The notes under the pieces are model-generated. The model was not told where the DNA came from. It did no database searches and was given only the letters and a program-made list of their open reading frames with translations. Made by a program: the position numbers and the translations under genes. A stretch of DNA of 64,000 bases from Alviniconcha marisindica (Eukaryota; Mollusca; Gastropoda; Provannidae). The stretch is taken from contig JABMCL010000970.1 in the NCBI GenBank assembly GCA_018857735.1, forward strand, positions 141,001 to 205,000, in the 5' to 3' direction. Shown here in pieces: positions 1-11,435 of this stretch (position 1 is the first letter of the stretch; each line of letters starts with the position of its first letter).

Positions 1-426
1 GTGTCCAAACCGGATTGAATTTAGGCGATAGCTGAGATTGTTGCTCGAACATCCTCGCTTCCCTGCAGGCTAACCCGCGCTGACAATTATTAAGTTACAG
101 CCCCGCAATATTTTGTAATGAAATCAAATGTGAAGAAGACGTTATTGGCTTAATATCGCATTCCCGTTCAAAATGGCACACTTGGTCGCCCGGCTTTCTT
201 GAGTTCAGAATTTCTTGGGTTTTTTCTTCTGTTGAGGTAAAGAGGGCAGCGAAAGGCTAACGTGGCAAATCGATTGTCAGAACTGCACGGCTTGGTCAAG
301 GCCAGAATAGCGGAACGCTTAACTGGTTTATGAAAGTAAATACATAACTCTGTGAAGCACACCAATGTGACTATGCCTGTATAAAACTGACAAAGGAATA
401 TTCAAACGCTTACTAACCTATAGTAA

Positions 427-499
<73 letters not shown>

Positions 500-785
500 G
501 GCTGTTAAACAATGCAGTTGTATTAAATGGAACAGGTAGTGTATTTTATTGAAAATGCATGCATTTGGATTTTTTAACATTTTCAAACTTAAATATTCTC
601 ACGCAACCACACAGACATGGTCAACAGGCCAGCTACAGTCGAAGCTGCCGACGAAAGTGATAGATAAATAGATAGACGCTTAAAATAGGAGATGCTGAAG
701 AGAATCAAGGACGTCAAGAATCTGGAATATCACTAAGAAGTCTACATCCAGACTAGTAAGCAAGGCGGTAAAAGAGGACACTGAC
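1..785 (-). other. FAT4 intron or downstream sequence at the left edge
   Basis: The interval lies beyond the donor of the EC18 exon on the minus strand. It holds a (CT)n array and no further cadherin coding that I can see, so the next exon is probably outside the window. Confidence 0.7.
430..495. repeat. (CT)n microsatellite
   Basis: About 33 uninterrupted CT units. Confidence 0.97.
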
Positions 786-962
786 CAGCTCATAGTCGAG
801 ACTGCCGATGAGAGTGAAGGTGCCCAGGACAGAGTCCAGCTGGAAGAGGTCAGTGCCCCACGTGGACAGCAAGTCATACGTCACGCGCGCGTTCTCTCCC
901 ACGTCAGCGTCCAGTGCCGTCACTCGCGCTACCGTGGCCCCAATGTCCGCGTCCTCCTGTAC
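786..962 (-). CDS. FAT4: FAT4 internal exon: first part of EC18
   Basis: This 177-nt exon encodes 59 codons from VQEDADIGATVARV through TALDADVGENARVTY to IGSLDYEL. It contains the calcium-binding DADxGxNA motif and the L-D-Y-E motif of a cadherin repeat. The acceptor (long pyrimidine run, then GGCACAG ending at 963) is strong and the exon starts in phase 0, matching the phase-0 end of the preceding exon; the join YSFE-VQED is typical of an EC start. The end at 786 rests on a GTCAGT donor (C at +3, otherwise good). Reading through it gives non-cadherin residues and a stop at 753-755. The rest of EC18 and of the protein must lie left of base 1. Confidence 0.85.
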
Positions 963-1283
963 CTGTGCCACAGGAAAGGGGGAAAATGACTAGTGTTGGA
1001 ATCACAAGCCAACAATTCCAGCACATTTCATAACCATCAGTAGCAGTAAGTAAACTGCATTTTAACCCTGCTGATCACCACAAAAACATAATCGTCTTCT
1101 TTATCACCACCGTCATCATCGTCAGCATGAATCATAATCAGCATTACCAACATCATGAATATTATTACGATTATAACACCACTCATTTTTATCATCATGA
1201 TCATCACTATCACCGCCATCAAATTAGTAAGTAATGTCAACAGCAACATAATCGTTATTGTTGCCGGAAACCATTGCTGCTAC
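963..1283 (-). other. FAT4 intron between the EC17 and EC18 exons (321 bp)
   Basis: This short phase-0 intron is bounded by GT at 1283-1282 and AG at 964-963. It is rich in ATC/ATG triplets between about 1090 and 1225. I see no other gene in it. Confidence 0.85.
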
Positions 1284-1450
1284 CTCGAAGGAGTAGAAGG
1301 ACTGAGTGAAGACGGGACTGTTGTCGTTGTAGTCGCTGATGGTGATGGTGACGCTAGCAGACGTCGTGTGGATGCCGTCGTTGGCCGTTACAACCAGCGT
1401 GTACTTGTCCTCTTTCTCTCGGTCCAGTGGTACGGTGGCCACAATGGTGC
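1284..1450 (-). CDS. FAT4: FAT4 internal exon: second half of EC17 and start of EC18
   Basis: This 167-nt exon is flanked by a good acceptor (pyrimidine tract, then ATGCAG ending at 1451) and a GTAGCA donor starting at 1283. It reads from a split glycine-type codon through VPLDREKEDKY, the ANDG strand, the linker DYNDNSPVF and the opening strand QSFYSFE of the next repeat. It begins in phase 1 and ends in phase 0. The DRE, DxNDNxP and A-x-DG motifs are diagnostic of cadherin repeats. By alignment from memory with FAT4 it follows directly on the material missing after the giant exon. It lacks the first half of its own EC repeat, so an upstream exon must exist. A separate neighbouring cadherin gene is possible but less likely, because the sequence continues the FAT4 repeat order. 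Confidence 0.9.
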
Positions 1451-2151
1451 CTGCATGGAGAAAAAGCGGTTTGGTTTGAATCTCAACAATTCAAAGCTTC
1501 GGTTTACTCTTTAACAATATCCAAACACATTTATTCAAGATCAAAAAACAGACATTGATTTTTATTCTTTGACAGCTGGATGTTTATATACAGGTAGAAA
1601 TGTTGAAGAAGAAAAAAGAGAAGAAAAAACCCTGAAACTTTCAACCCATACTGTGTCCTTCAAGGCAAAATTGCTCCTGAAATGTTAAAGGTACTTTGGT
1701 ATTCTGACTTTTCTTTCTTTCTTTTCTTCATCACATTACATTGCAGACCAATGAACTGGGTATCACATCACATTTCAGATCAATAGGGGGTTCCATGCTG
1801 AGCTCCAAGCCTTGCCTCTTTCTTCACAAGCCTTCGATTTGACACACGATGGATTGAGTCTGATTCAACACTCAAATGTTTGTCATTTGCCTAGTTTGAT
1901 TACAGCAGCTATACACCAATGTACATGCGCCATTATGCATCTTGAAAACTGTTCGGAATCGCCCAGTCGTTAGCTCCTTTGCTATGCTTCAAAGTTTGTG
2001 AGGCAAACATGACTTTGTTGTTTTGTAATCAGTAATCACTGCCTCGTCGTCGTAATCGTCATTACCAGTACCACCACTACAACCAGACTACTATAATCAC
2101 ACACAGAACATCACCCCAAAAATACGCGAGCGCGACAATACGCCCGCCAGT

Positions 2152-2154
2152 ACA

Positions 2155-2244
<90 letters not shown>

Positions 2245-2335
2245 CGACGCACGCACGCACCACCACGCACACACACACGCACCACAAAACACCACGCACA
2301 CCACACACACACCACACCACACCACACACTCACCA
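2152..2335. repeat. (CA)n grading into (GCAC)n and CACCA-rich sequence
   Basis: A CA array, then CGCA steps, then irregular CACCACA repeats. Confidence 0.95.
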
Positions 2336-2606
2336 TCATTCTGGATGTCAAACTTGTGGCTGCCGTCCCCCTGAAGGTTTTGAGGGGGGGCTGTACGACT
2401 CTGCCACAGGTCGTGTTGTCCCGGGTTTTTGGGTAGACTCGACCAGGGAAAAGGGGGGTCGTGTGCCCTTTGATGCCCCGGGTACCCTGCCCGTTGTAAA
2501 ACACGAAGAAAGAAAAAGCGGGGTGGAGTGTCATTGAGTCTCGCCTACCGTGTACAAACGTTGAAAGATAAAAAGGTTGGTCAGTTGTTTGTTCTGTTGT
2601 GTATGT

Positions 2607-2960
2607 TGAGTGTGTGTGTGTGTGTGTGTGTTGTGTGTTGTGTGTGTGTTGTGTTGTGTGGTGTGTGTGTGTGTGTGTGTGTGTGTTTTGTTGTTGATTT
2701 TTTTTGGTGAGTTTCTTGGTTGTTTGTTTGTTTTGTTGTTGTTTTCTTGTTCTTGTTGTTTTCTGTTTGGTTTGTGTTTTTGGAATGGTTTCTTCTTCAT
2801 TTTTTTCTTCTTTTCTTTTTTGGGGAGGTGGTGGGGCGTGTTTGTCGTTGTTCTGTGTGGACCTTGGGTTTCTTTATTGTTTGTTTTTCGTTTTTCTTTC
2901 CGGATGGGCTGGACGTTGATGTTTTGTTGGGTTTTTCTGTTCTGTGATTAGGGTTTTTAA
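2607..2960. repeat. Imperfect (GT)n and long G/T-rich tract
   Basis: Interrupted GT arrays to about 2690, then strongly T/G-biased low-complexity sequence. Confidence 0.85.
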
Positions 2961-3018
2961 CCTCTACGAGTATATATATACTTGTCCTCTTTGACAACTA
3001 TATATGCCCCATGACAAC

Positions 3019-3042
3019 TATATATATATATATATATATATA
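3019..3042. repeat. (TA)n microsatellite
   Basis: Twelve TA units. Confidence 0.9.
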
Positions 3043-3294
3043 GTCTTTTGAGTCAACGAGTCTGTGAACAACATCTGGGGATGTAAACGCGCGCACGGGG
3101 CACTGCTCTAGGCGGAGTGCTGTCGATAATTTGTTCGTTCCTTCGTTAGACTTTTGTTTAACGGATTGAAACATAAAGTTGCGGAGTGCACACGTTATTC
3201 TGCACTTGCGAGTTACCCACAACCTTAATATCTATTGTTCTGGTGGTGGTCGGTCACGTTTTTGGAGTGCAGGAAAACAACTGGAGGGAGCAAA

Positions 3295-3385
3295 CTTAGG
3301 TATAGGTACCCGACCCCTCCCCCCAGCCACACTTCCTCCATCCCTAATAAACCGTTAGAGGTTTCTGTGAACGATTAGCCCCATG
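3295..3385 (+). mobile_element. Degraded SINE 3' fragment (type I tail)
   Basis: It carries TAGGTATAGGTACCC, a C-rich spacer, CATCCCTAATAAACCGTTAG and TTTCTGTGAACGATTAGC, a decayed version of the type I tail. Confidence 0.5.
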
Positions 3386-3403
3386 ACAACTAGAGCTCCC
3401 TTG

Positions 3404-3486
3404 CCCCCCCCCCCCCCCCTCCCCCCTGCCCCCTCCCCCCACTACCCGCCCTCTTTCGTGCATGGACCGGTAGCCTTCACGATAAA

Positions 3487-3557
<71 letters not shown>
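3404..3557. repeat. C-run followed by (CT)n
   Basis: C-runs at 3404-3440 and a CT array at 3489-3557. Confidence 0.95.
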
Positions 3558-3560
<3 letters not shown>

Positions 3561-5129
3561 CATTGTCATATTGCCGATTATGTCCCAAGACTGCTGCATG
3601 GCAATGAATAATCGATGCCAAAGCACTTGCCCATTACATCCCCCATCCCCACCCCCGTACATGACAGCTCTGGCAGACCCTACTCACGAGCCCTGCCTTT
3701 GTTCGCACACAACTGCCTCTCACTCAGTAACGGAAGTAGCATATTACACGAACGAGGCAATCGCACCAACATGACTACGAATCGATACAAAGACGATCGT
3801 ATAGAAACGCCTAAAGAAACAAGAAGAAAACTGTATCCCACTTATATGTCATATTACGACCTTCAAAATATACATACTTGATATTACATCCTGGTCTAAT
3901 ATACCCATCCTCTCAGCTGTAACAGCTACATGGAAGCAAAATGAAAAAGAAAAAATAAGTCATCTGATATAAGATATAAATACTAGAACATGGAATGTTT
4001 AGCAAGCGAAAAAGCGTGACCAGTTTCCAAAAACTTCTCAAAAGTTTTAACACACGACTGCCATCAGTCCAGCTAAGGCCGAAGAAGAAAATGACTTATA
4101 ACTAGACTAGACTACTATTGAGAAAAAAAAGATTTATCTCAGCAACCACGATTCCATAGTCAATGCCAAACAACTGGACCACATCGCTCCCAAACCCCAC
4201 GACAACCACCGTGGTAACCGCCAGTGTTTCCTTCCATCGCTCCACCCATCAGTCGTTCACGTCCACCAAGCGTGGCGGGTTCTGTCGGCCTGCTCTCAAT
4301 GGGTATTGATCAGGATGTACCCACATCAACTCGATGGCGACCTTTAGGCCATGAGAGCTGATCTGTGACATCACAAGTTTCCCTTATCGCCGCGGTCGTT
4401 ACCGCAGCCGGCCGTTATAGAACAGAGCCAGATGCAGAACTTTGCAAGCACCGCCAACGGCTGGCCATTACGCTGAGGTGACGGGGGAAAGCGCTGCTGG
4501 TTGTGAAAGTCATCAATGTTGTCGGCGTCGTCCATTAGTTACGAGGGTCGCAACGCCTGGATGTTTAAATTGCGTGCTTCGTGGTCAGATTGGTTTTTGA
4601 TTCCTTGGCCACGGCCTTAATGCGTTTTTGGTACGAGAGAAAACAGCGGGGAAAGCGCCAGCTAACAGGACGGGCGGGATCGCCTCCGGGAAGGTGGTCG
4701 GTACTGACGAAACTATATTTACCTTCAATCAATTACAACGCAGCATCACCAAAAACAGGCCCATCTACTAGTCACAACTTATAATTGGGCGTTACAACAA
4801 CAAACACTATACTTTGTCTTCATTACCGGTTTCATGATACCAAGTATATATAAATATCGGCCTGAGGTGAGTGACAAGGGCGCTAAAATCCAGTTAGTAA
4901 CTAACAAACTAAAATACAGAACATCAAGGGGCGAGGTGGGGCTCAACAGACACGGGACACAACAAATAAATCCTGCAGAGCTTGTGACAGGTTCAATACG
5001 TTCACACTATAAACGTAGTACATCATTACTACTCCCCTCCGGCTGAAAGCCAACAAATTGTGGACTCTCTGGCCTCCTTATTCAATATAAAACAATCCGT
5101 ACGGGTTTGCGCCAAGAACGATCGATAGA

Positions 5130-5345
5130 TTGGCCCAGCATCAATACCGTAAACACCTGCCAAAGTAGGCCTACGCTCTTTCCTTCATACCGTCATCAAT
5201 AACGTACATACTTCCAGCTCTCCGTGTTTCATACCATCACGAATACCGTAAACATGCCGCGCTTCAGACTTGAGACGTCCATACCATCAATACCCTACAC
5301 ACTTGCCGCGGTTCACACTTCATGCTACATACCATCATTAAAGGG
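5130..5345 (+). repeat. Degenerate minisatellite, cluster 1
   Basis: Several imperfect units of about 45-60 bp carry CATACCATCA, AATACCGTAAACA and TGCCGCGCTTCACACTT. A second cluster of the same unit lies near 6.2 kb. Confidence 0.7.
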
Positions 5346-5865
5346 AACACCAAGCGGAGAAGCGCCATAGGCCCTATCGACAAAAAATGGAACGAAACAT
5401 ACACCCACACCAGTTTTCACTCAATTTATGGTCCAATTTGTTAACAAATATTATTTTATAGTCTGTTGATTTTTCGTTTGGTCTTGTGGTTTGTTTGTTT
5501 TTGGTTGGTTGTTTTGTTTTGTTTTATTTTGTTTGTTGTTGTTGTTTGTTTGTTTGTTTGTTTTGGGGGGGTTAATCGACGATCGAAAGTCGCGGAAACA
5601 AGGTGGTGAATATTGCCATTTTGACCAAGTCTGTGACGTCATGAATAAATCAGGCTTGTGTGGCAGAATCGGACATTACGTCATGAGCAAACCTTTCCTG
5701 TTCTTCATTGGTAATGAGCAAACCAACACGGTTGCGCCCTAAGAGCTCAAATTCGAAGCAAAAGATTACTTCTGCTGCATATTTATTAAGAGAACCACCA
5801 TACGAAGCTTGAATATGTTTGTTTTGGAGACTGAAAAGATTTGTTTGTTTCTTTCTTTCTTTTTG

Positions 5866-5945
5866 TTTTGGTGGTCGTTTTGGTGTAACGTTTTGGGTGT
5901 TGTTTTGGTGTAACTTTTTGGTTATTGTTTTGGTGTAACTTGTTG
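5866..5945 (+). repeat. Three short tandem units of GTTTTGGTGTAAC
   Basis: Three units of roughly 26-28 bp, each with GTTTTGGTGTAAC, lie in a G/T-rich stretch. Confidence 0.7.
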
Positions 5946-6003
5946 ACATGTTTTGTTACCTTCTAATTGTAAGGTCAGCCTAATATCACTTATGTGTGTG
6001 TGT

Positions 6004-6021
6004 GGGGGGGGGGGGGGGGGG
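6004..6021. repeat. G homopolymer (18 bp)
   Basis: Uninterrupted G-run after a short GT array. Confidence 0.95.
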
Positions 6022-6139
6022 CGGAAAAAACAAACAAACTTCAAATAAAAAGGAAGAAATCACACGAAGCTTGGAGATGCAAGCATTTGCACATTTTCTA
6101 AGTTTTCAGGCCAGCTTCGTCTTCCCTTGGGGTCTACTT

Positions 6140-6285
6140 CAAATAATACTATCAACACCTGCCGCGTTTCACTGTGCATACTTCATTCCATCATCAACGC
6201 CCGTAAACAACCGCCACGCTTCACACATCATATCATCATTAATACCATCAACACCTGCCACGGGTCATACTGTATCACAACGAAA
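6140..6285 (+). repeat. Degenerate minisatellite, cluster 2
   Basis: It has the same unit as cluster 1 (ATCAACACCTGCCGCG, TTCCATCATCAACGCCCGTA, CGCCACGCTTCACAC). The sequence following both clusters is also similar (AACGAAAC, then CATTTCCATTCAAT versus TTTTCACTCAATT), suggesting a larger old duplication. Confidence 0.65.
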
Positions 6286-7035
6286 CCCCGGACAAAATAA
6301 ATTACAACCCATTTCCATTCAATGCCAGGAAATCGAATGGTGTATGTCACTACAAACGGACCTATAAACAACACTGATAAGCCAGACACTACACACTTAT
6401 TTTAACACAAATAACCGACTGCCAAAACTGTACGATAGCTACTCTCAGTCGCAATCTAAAATGAGGCCACCGACGAGCTAGAACAATAGGGCAGGCGCTT
6501 AAATACGCAGAACATTGATCGAGTCCAACGACTGGGCGACCTCTCGGGTGCCGCAGACAAGTTTATGGTCACTTGTCCTGTTTGTTCGCCAAGACTTCTC
6601 GCGGCTCATACAGCTCTCCACTCTCCCTGACACGATCGTGTCTCCTGGAAGAGGTTGCGGGTTTGTTCCTGGCAAAACTCTTCCATTTATTACGGCGGTG
6701 ATAAAAAATGTCTTGACGGATTAGCAGCGGGGGACGGTCGAAGTTTGCTTACCCTGCTCTCTGCTCCACCGCCGTTATCAGGTAGCAAGAGTGCAGCAGA
6801 TTAAGCAGGTAGACACACGACTTAGGCGCAGGTAGGTGTAGTGAGTGCAGCAGTAGTGGTAAATGGAGTTGACTCAGTCAGTTTGGTTGACATGGAAGCG
6901 GAAAGGAGGACCGCGGGGAATGTGAGTGGTACATGGCGTCCCTTGGGTGACAACCACGAGCAGATAAATTTAAGAGCAAATGATTACACACCACGAGAAA
7001 CAGAACGAATCTCCAACGGTCCCACAAACCAACAA

Positions 7036-7039
7036 CTCT

Positions 7040-7095
<56 letters not shown>

Positions 7096-7097
7096 TC

Positions 7098-7186
<89 letters not shown>
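7036..7186. repeat. (CT)n joined to (GT)n
   Basis: CT array to about 7100, then about 43 TG units. Confidence 0.97.
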
Positions 7187-7188
<2 letters not shown>

Positions 7189-7782
7189 TTCCCTCTCCCG
7201 AAAAAAGAAAAGAAAAAAGATACAACGTCAAACGAGATAACGCGTAACCGCGCGCACCCAGTACAGTATGGGTAAGTAGCCATACATGTTGGTTGATTTA
7301 AGCCGACACTCCAGACGAAACACACTCAGGTCAGCACTCAGCTACCACTACACGACTATGGAAACTGCGACGCGGGCTGGTACACGGGTTGGTGGCAGCA
7401 CTGTACGGTTTCGACCACCGACGGTATAAATAGCCTCGAGTTGTGTCTGGCACCGTCAGCAGATTACGTCGCAATAACGATCTAAGTAGCACTGCAATGG
7501 TGTGACCTTCGGGTGGGAGTGGGCTGTGTCGGGGCTTGGGAATAAAGGGCCGGGGTGGAGGGTGGAGGGTGGGGGTGGGGAGAGACCGGACAACGAGGCA
7601 AACAGATGTCAACAGTTCGCGCCTTGCAGCGCTGACCAGTGGGGCAGCATACCTGGCGCCTGGTCGATCGGACAAAAACTATCACTGACCGTGCAATTGC
7701 CCCGTTGTTCGGAGTCGCTGCAGTGTGTAAAGATAGGGGTGGGCTTTAAACGCTTCATAGATATTATATTTTGAGGATGTTT

Positions 7783-7783
<1 letters not shown>

Positions 7784-7836
<53 letters not shown>

Positions 7837-7840
7837 GCGC

Positions 7841-7875
<35 letters not shown>

Positions 7876-7926
7876 TGTGCGTGCGTGTGTGTGTGTGTGT
7901 GTGTGTGCGTGCGTGTGTGTGTGTGC
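7784..7926. repeat. (CT)n, (GC)n, (GTGC)n and (GT)n composite
   Basis: Four microsatellite types run directly into one another. Confidence 0.95.
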
Positions 7927-8546
7927 GAATTCCAAGTAAATTCAGCATGAGCAACTAGCCAACAAGCTAATGCTATCATACCAAATAAAGAACGTACTCA
8001 ACATAATGGTTTCTGCAGAGACCTGACACTGAACAGTATCGTAAACAATACGAGAAGTGTCTAAGCAACTTTAAAAAAAAAAAGTGATATATAATTATGC
8101 TGTTACAAAACCGACCTTTACTTAGCATAACATCTAAACAGATGAATATCTCCGCAGATGATTTAGTCAATCGCAGAGCAATATAAATTACAAAACGTGG
8201 CTGGATCTAAAAACAACCTCCAACCAGACATTCTAAGCAAATAAGTACAACGAACCACACAAGTACGCTCTCGATGAAAGGGAAGCGAAAGCAATCAAGA
8301 CGGGGGCAGTCAGTTTGTTTTTGGCCACTACACCATCTCACCCCAGTGTGGCTGGGCAAACAGTGTGTGCTGGCTGGATGGCTCGGAGGCCGGGGAAGAT
8401 AGCTAGGTCAGTACAGACTAACGTGTTTGTCGTCTGTTGACCCGGACCGCTGGAACCACTTCGTACCTTGCTAGTGGACAAATACAGGTGTTAGCGCAAA
8501 CACAAGGGGATCCTGGTCGAGCGGCCACTGCCTACACCTTGCCCCT

Positions 8547-8590
8547 GACGATCAACGGTATCGATTTCTGTATTGACTTGATCGAGTCTT
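8547..8590 (+). repeat. Short dispersed repeat (ATCAACGGTATCGATTTCTG), copy 1
   Basis: The motif recurs with one change at 9127-9160, followed in both by GTATTG and a GATCG-containing segment. Confidence 0.5.
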
Positions 8591-9126
8591 GTATCAGTCG
8601 CGGACTGGAGAAATCTCCATTGACGTCTTGGTCACGAGGACGCCCTCTGAGAGCCGAATAATAATATTGACACACATTTCTGCCCTACACATATGAATGT
8701 GCATTCAAGCTGCTAGTATTGCTGATTAGCAACGACAATGGCACTGCTGGCTCTTGTATTGGCATGACTGAGTTTTTTCGTTTTCTTTTGCCCCCGAATG
8801 GAAAGGAAACTTGACAGCAAACTGCAACTGGCCACTGAAATGCCAGGCCCCTCCGAACAGTCAACCTGAAGACGATTGTACCGTGCTGTTATGCAAACTA
8901 ATGCCTTCGACCGACCGACCCCCAATCCTCCACCCAGTTTTTGCATCCGTATCATTCTTTCATTTGCTGTTCAGTTTATTCGTTAGTTTGTCTGCGAAGG
9001 GGGTCAGAAACCGTAAATCTACAGTCTCTGAGGAGGTGGCTGTGTCACGCTGTGAGTAGGACGAAGTACTAGAGAGAACTCGAAACCATCTGGCCGTGGT
9101 GGAAAGGTCGCGTCCTCGTGCATGTC

Positions 9127-9170
9127 TGCGATCAACGGTATTGATTTCTGTATTGGCCTGTTCGATCGTT
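9127..9170 (+). repeat. Short dispersed repeat (ATCAACGGTATTGATTTCTG), copy 2
   Basis: Second copy of the 8.55-kb motif, 580 bp away. Confidence 0.5.
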
Positions 9171-9721
9171 TGCTGAGACGGTAAGGCGGCAGTCACGGCC
9201 CATGCTCCTGAAACTTCGAGCAGCTGGTGACGTCAAGACGTTACCCACAAAACTGACGAACCGTCACACGCGGATACACATCAGCTCAAAATAAATTTAG
9301 GTTAAAAATCAAGCGTACAAATGTCCATGGTTTCTATCGATGTTATTATTAACGAAGCACTTTACAGCAAATTTTATAACGAGAGCTGCTGTTGTCTACA
9401 AAACAAATACGACAATGATGAATTAGGTTTGTCAAAGCTTATACTGTTATATTTTAGCCTTCGATGTCGCAGAGTTCAAACCCACGTTTTGAGTCTAGAG
9501 TCTTGATGAAGAGAGACAAATAACTCATGCACAGCAAGACTGAGAGACTGAATGTTTCGTTGGAAAAAACAACAACAAAAACAACAACAGTAGCGTCCTT
9601 ATTAGCCGCCGCAGGAAATGTTTGGCGTTCCAGAGGGTTGAAAGTAAAGGCGAGGACAAATAAGGAAAGCTGCCGTCAAAGCTACTATAATGCCCACGTT
9701 CTTTGTTCTTCAATCTGTGCG

Positions 9722-9742
9722 AACACACACACACACACACAA

Positions 9743-9830
<88 letters not shown>
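9722..9830. repeat. (CA)n and long (CT)n
   Basis: Short CA array then about 42 CT units, leading into the duplicated 80-bp SINE-tail unit. Confidence 0.95.
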
Positions 9831-9834
<4 letters not shown>

Positions 9835-9844
9835 TCTGCACTGG

Positions 9845-9921
9845 TGTAGAAGAATTCTAAATGTGTGATTCGTCTTGAAGTGACCCCTTGGTGCGGCTGA
9901 CAGGACGTTAAAATCCAAATA

Positions 9922-9993
<72 letters not shown>

Positions 9994-10079
9994 GTTGCAT
10001 TGTAGAAGAATTCTAAATGTGTGATTCGTCTTGAAGTGACCCCTTGGTGCGGCTGACAGGACGTTAAAATCCAAATACT

Positions 10080-10080
<1 letters not shown>
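9845..10080 (+). repeat. Identical 80-bp SINE-tail copies 156 bp apart, separated by (CT)n
   Basis: The segments 9845-9924 and 10001-10080 are identical over 80 bp. Each ends in a GGCTGACAGGACGTTAAAA tail and ATACTA, followed by a (CT)n array (9925-9993 and 10082-10129). A third (CT)n array precedes the first copy. This is a recent tandem duplication of a tail-plus-microsatellite unit. Confidence 0.95.
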
Positions 10081-10132
<52 letters not shown>

Positions 10133-11134
10133 ACATATAAAGCATACATTCTTTGGTCAGACTACTGACAGCCATCCTGATGACTCTTTCTATCCTAGTG
10201 CTCACCGACCTCTTCTGAATCTTGCCGTACATTTTTAATTTTTTTATCGTCGTTATTTTATTTGTTTCCCACACCCAAAATGTGCTCCATGTAGCTATCC
10301 TTCAAGGATTCTCAGTCACAACCAAGACAAATACTCTCATTTTAAAGATTGTCCTGCCAATTTTTCTCTCTTGGCCAACTAATTTTAGAAATGACAGCGC
10401 ATACTATATTGTATACTCTTTTCAAATTTTATTTAAATGATTTCACACCTCCTAAATCATATCTTGCTTCCATCTTTTGTCTTCTTTTCGATACTCACAG
10501 TTTCCCAAGTCTTTATATTCCCTGCCCTCGCCTCCTTATTTAATGATTCATATCAAACATTCCTATCATTGATTTGGTCAAGTTTCAATATCCAGTCAAT
10601 TTTGATTTGATCATTTCCCTCGGACTCCCCCATCCCCCCACCCCCATTTTTTAAAATCCAAACTGTTTACCACTCCCTTGGTGCTTTCTTGCACCCCCAC
10701 ACGTATTCGTCGCTTTCACGCATCTTTTCACAGTTTCCAATATATAGTTTACCAGTTTCATTCACCTCTGTCTCTTGGCCTTTCTTCCAAAAGTTTACAA
10801 AGCCCGTCACATAAACCCCGGTCTAGCTCCCTTTCTCCTGTTTATCTATTTTTACCGTGGCTTCCTCTAGATACTAAAAAGATTTCGCTGTTCTATTTCT
10901 TGTCCTTCGCCCAACATGATTACACAGACTTCCATAACTCCCTGCCCTCCTCCTTTTATGTATTTTCCCCTAGCTTCCTGCATCCTAAATCTCTTCTTAC
11001 ATTCATCCCAATCCCTTGTCCTTTTTTCATCCGCGAAGTTTACAGGCACCTCCCTGACCCCTGCCCCCGTTTTTCATGGCTGCCCGACCGAGGCAAGCTG
11101 GCACCGGGTCCAGTGTTTATTAACCCCCCTACCC

Positions 11135-11435
11135 TTTATGACGTCCACAAATTTGGCCCCAGATTAAGTGAAGTGACGTAAAGTCAATGGCGGGAGGGCA
11201 TAAAGCAGGAAGGGATCTCGGCGCCCAGTCAACAAGCGACTATCGTCTTTGCCCTTGCCGAGAAGGGAGTGAAAGATGCTCCCAATAAACGTCTCCTGGG
11301 AGAGGAGCTACTAATTAATTCCCTGGGGAAGGGAGTTCGGTTGTCGGGTGTGAGTGTACGTCGCCGGGCCGCTTGTTTGTCTTGATAAGAAGTGGCACGG
11401 GTTAAACAATAGGAGGGGGAATAATTAATTGCATC
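11135..11435. promoter_or_regulatory. Enhancer-like block with CRE and homeodomain core sites
   Basis: Two TGACGT (CRE-type) cores at 11139-11144 and 11174-11179 are followed by two TAATTAATT sites at 11312-11320 and 11422-11430, in a GC-richer, repeat-free stretch. Function is inferred from motif content only. Confidence 0.2.

Noticed and set aside
4376..4546. 56-codon minus-strand ORF starting MDDADNIDDF, tested as a cadherin exon
   Set aside because: The DAD resemblance ends after a few residues. It has no linker, no strand pattern and the wrong context for the missing FAT4 exon.
6980..7325. Apparent arginine/glutamate and serine/leucine proteins
   Set aside because: They are translations of (CT)n/(GA)n arrays. 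No unique coding sequence flanks them.
10678..11181. 167-codon plus-strand open frame
   Set aside because: It comes from pyrimidine-rich low-complexity sequence (serine, proline and leucine rich) with no domain and no splice context.
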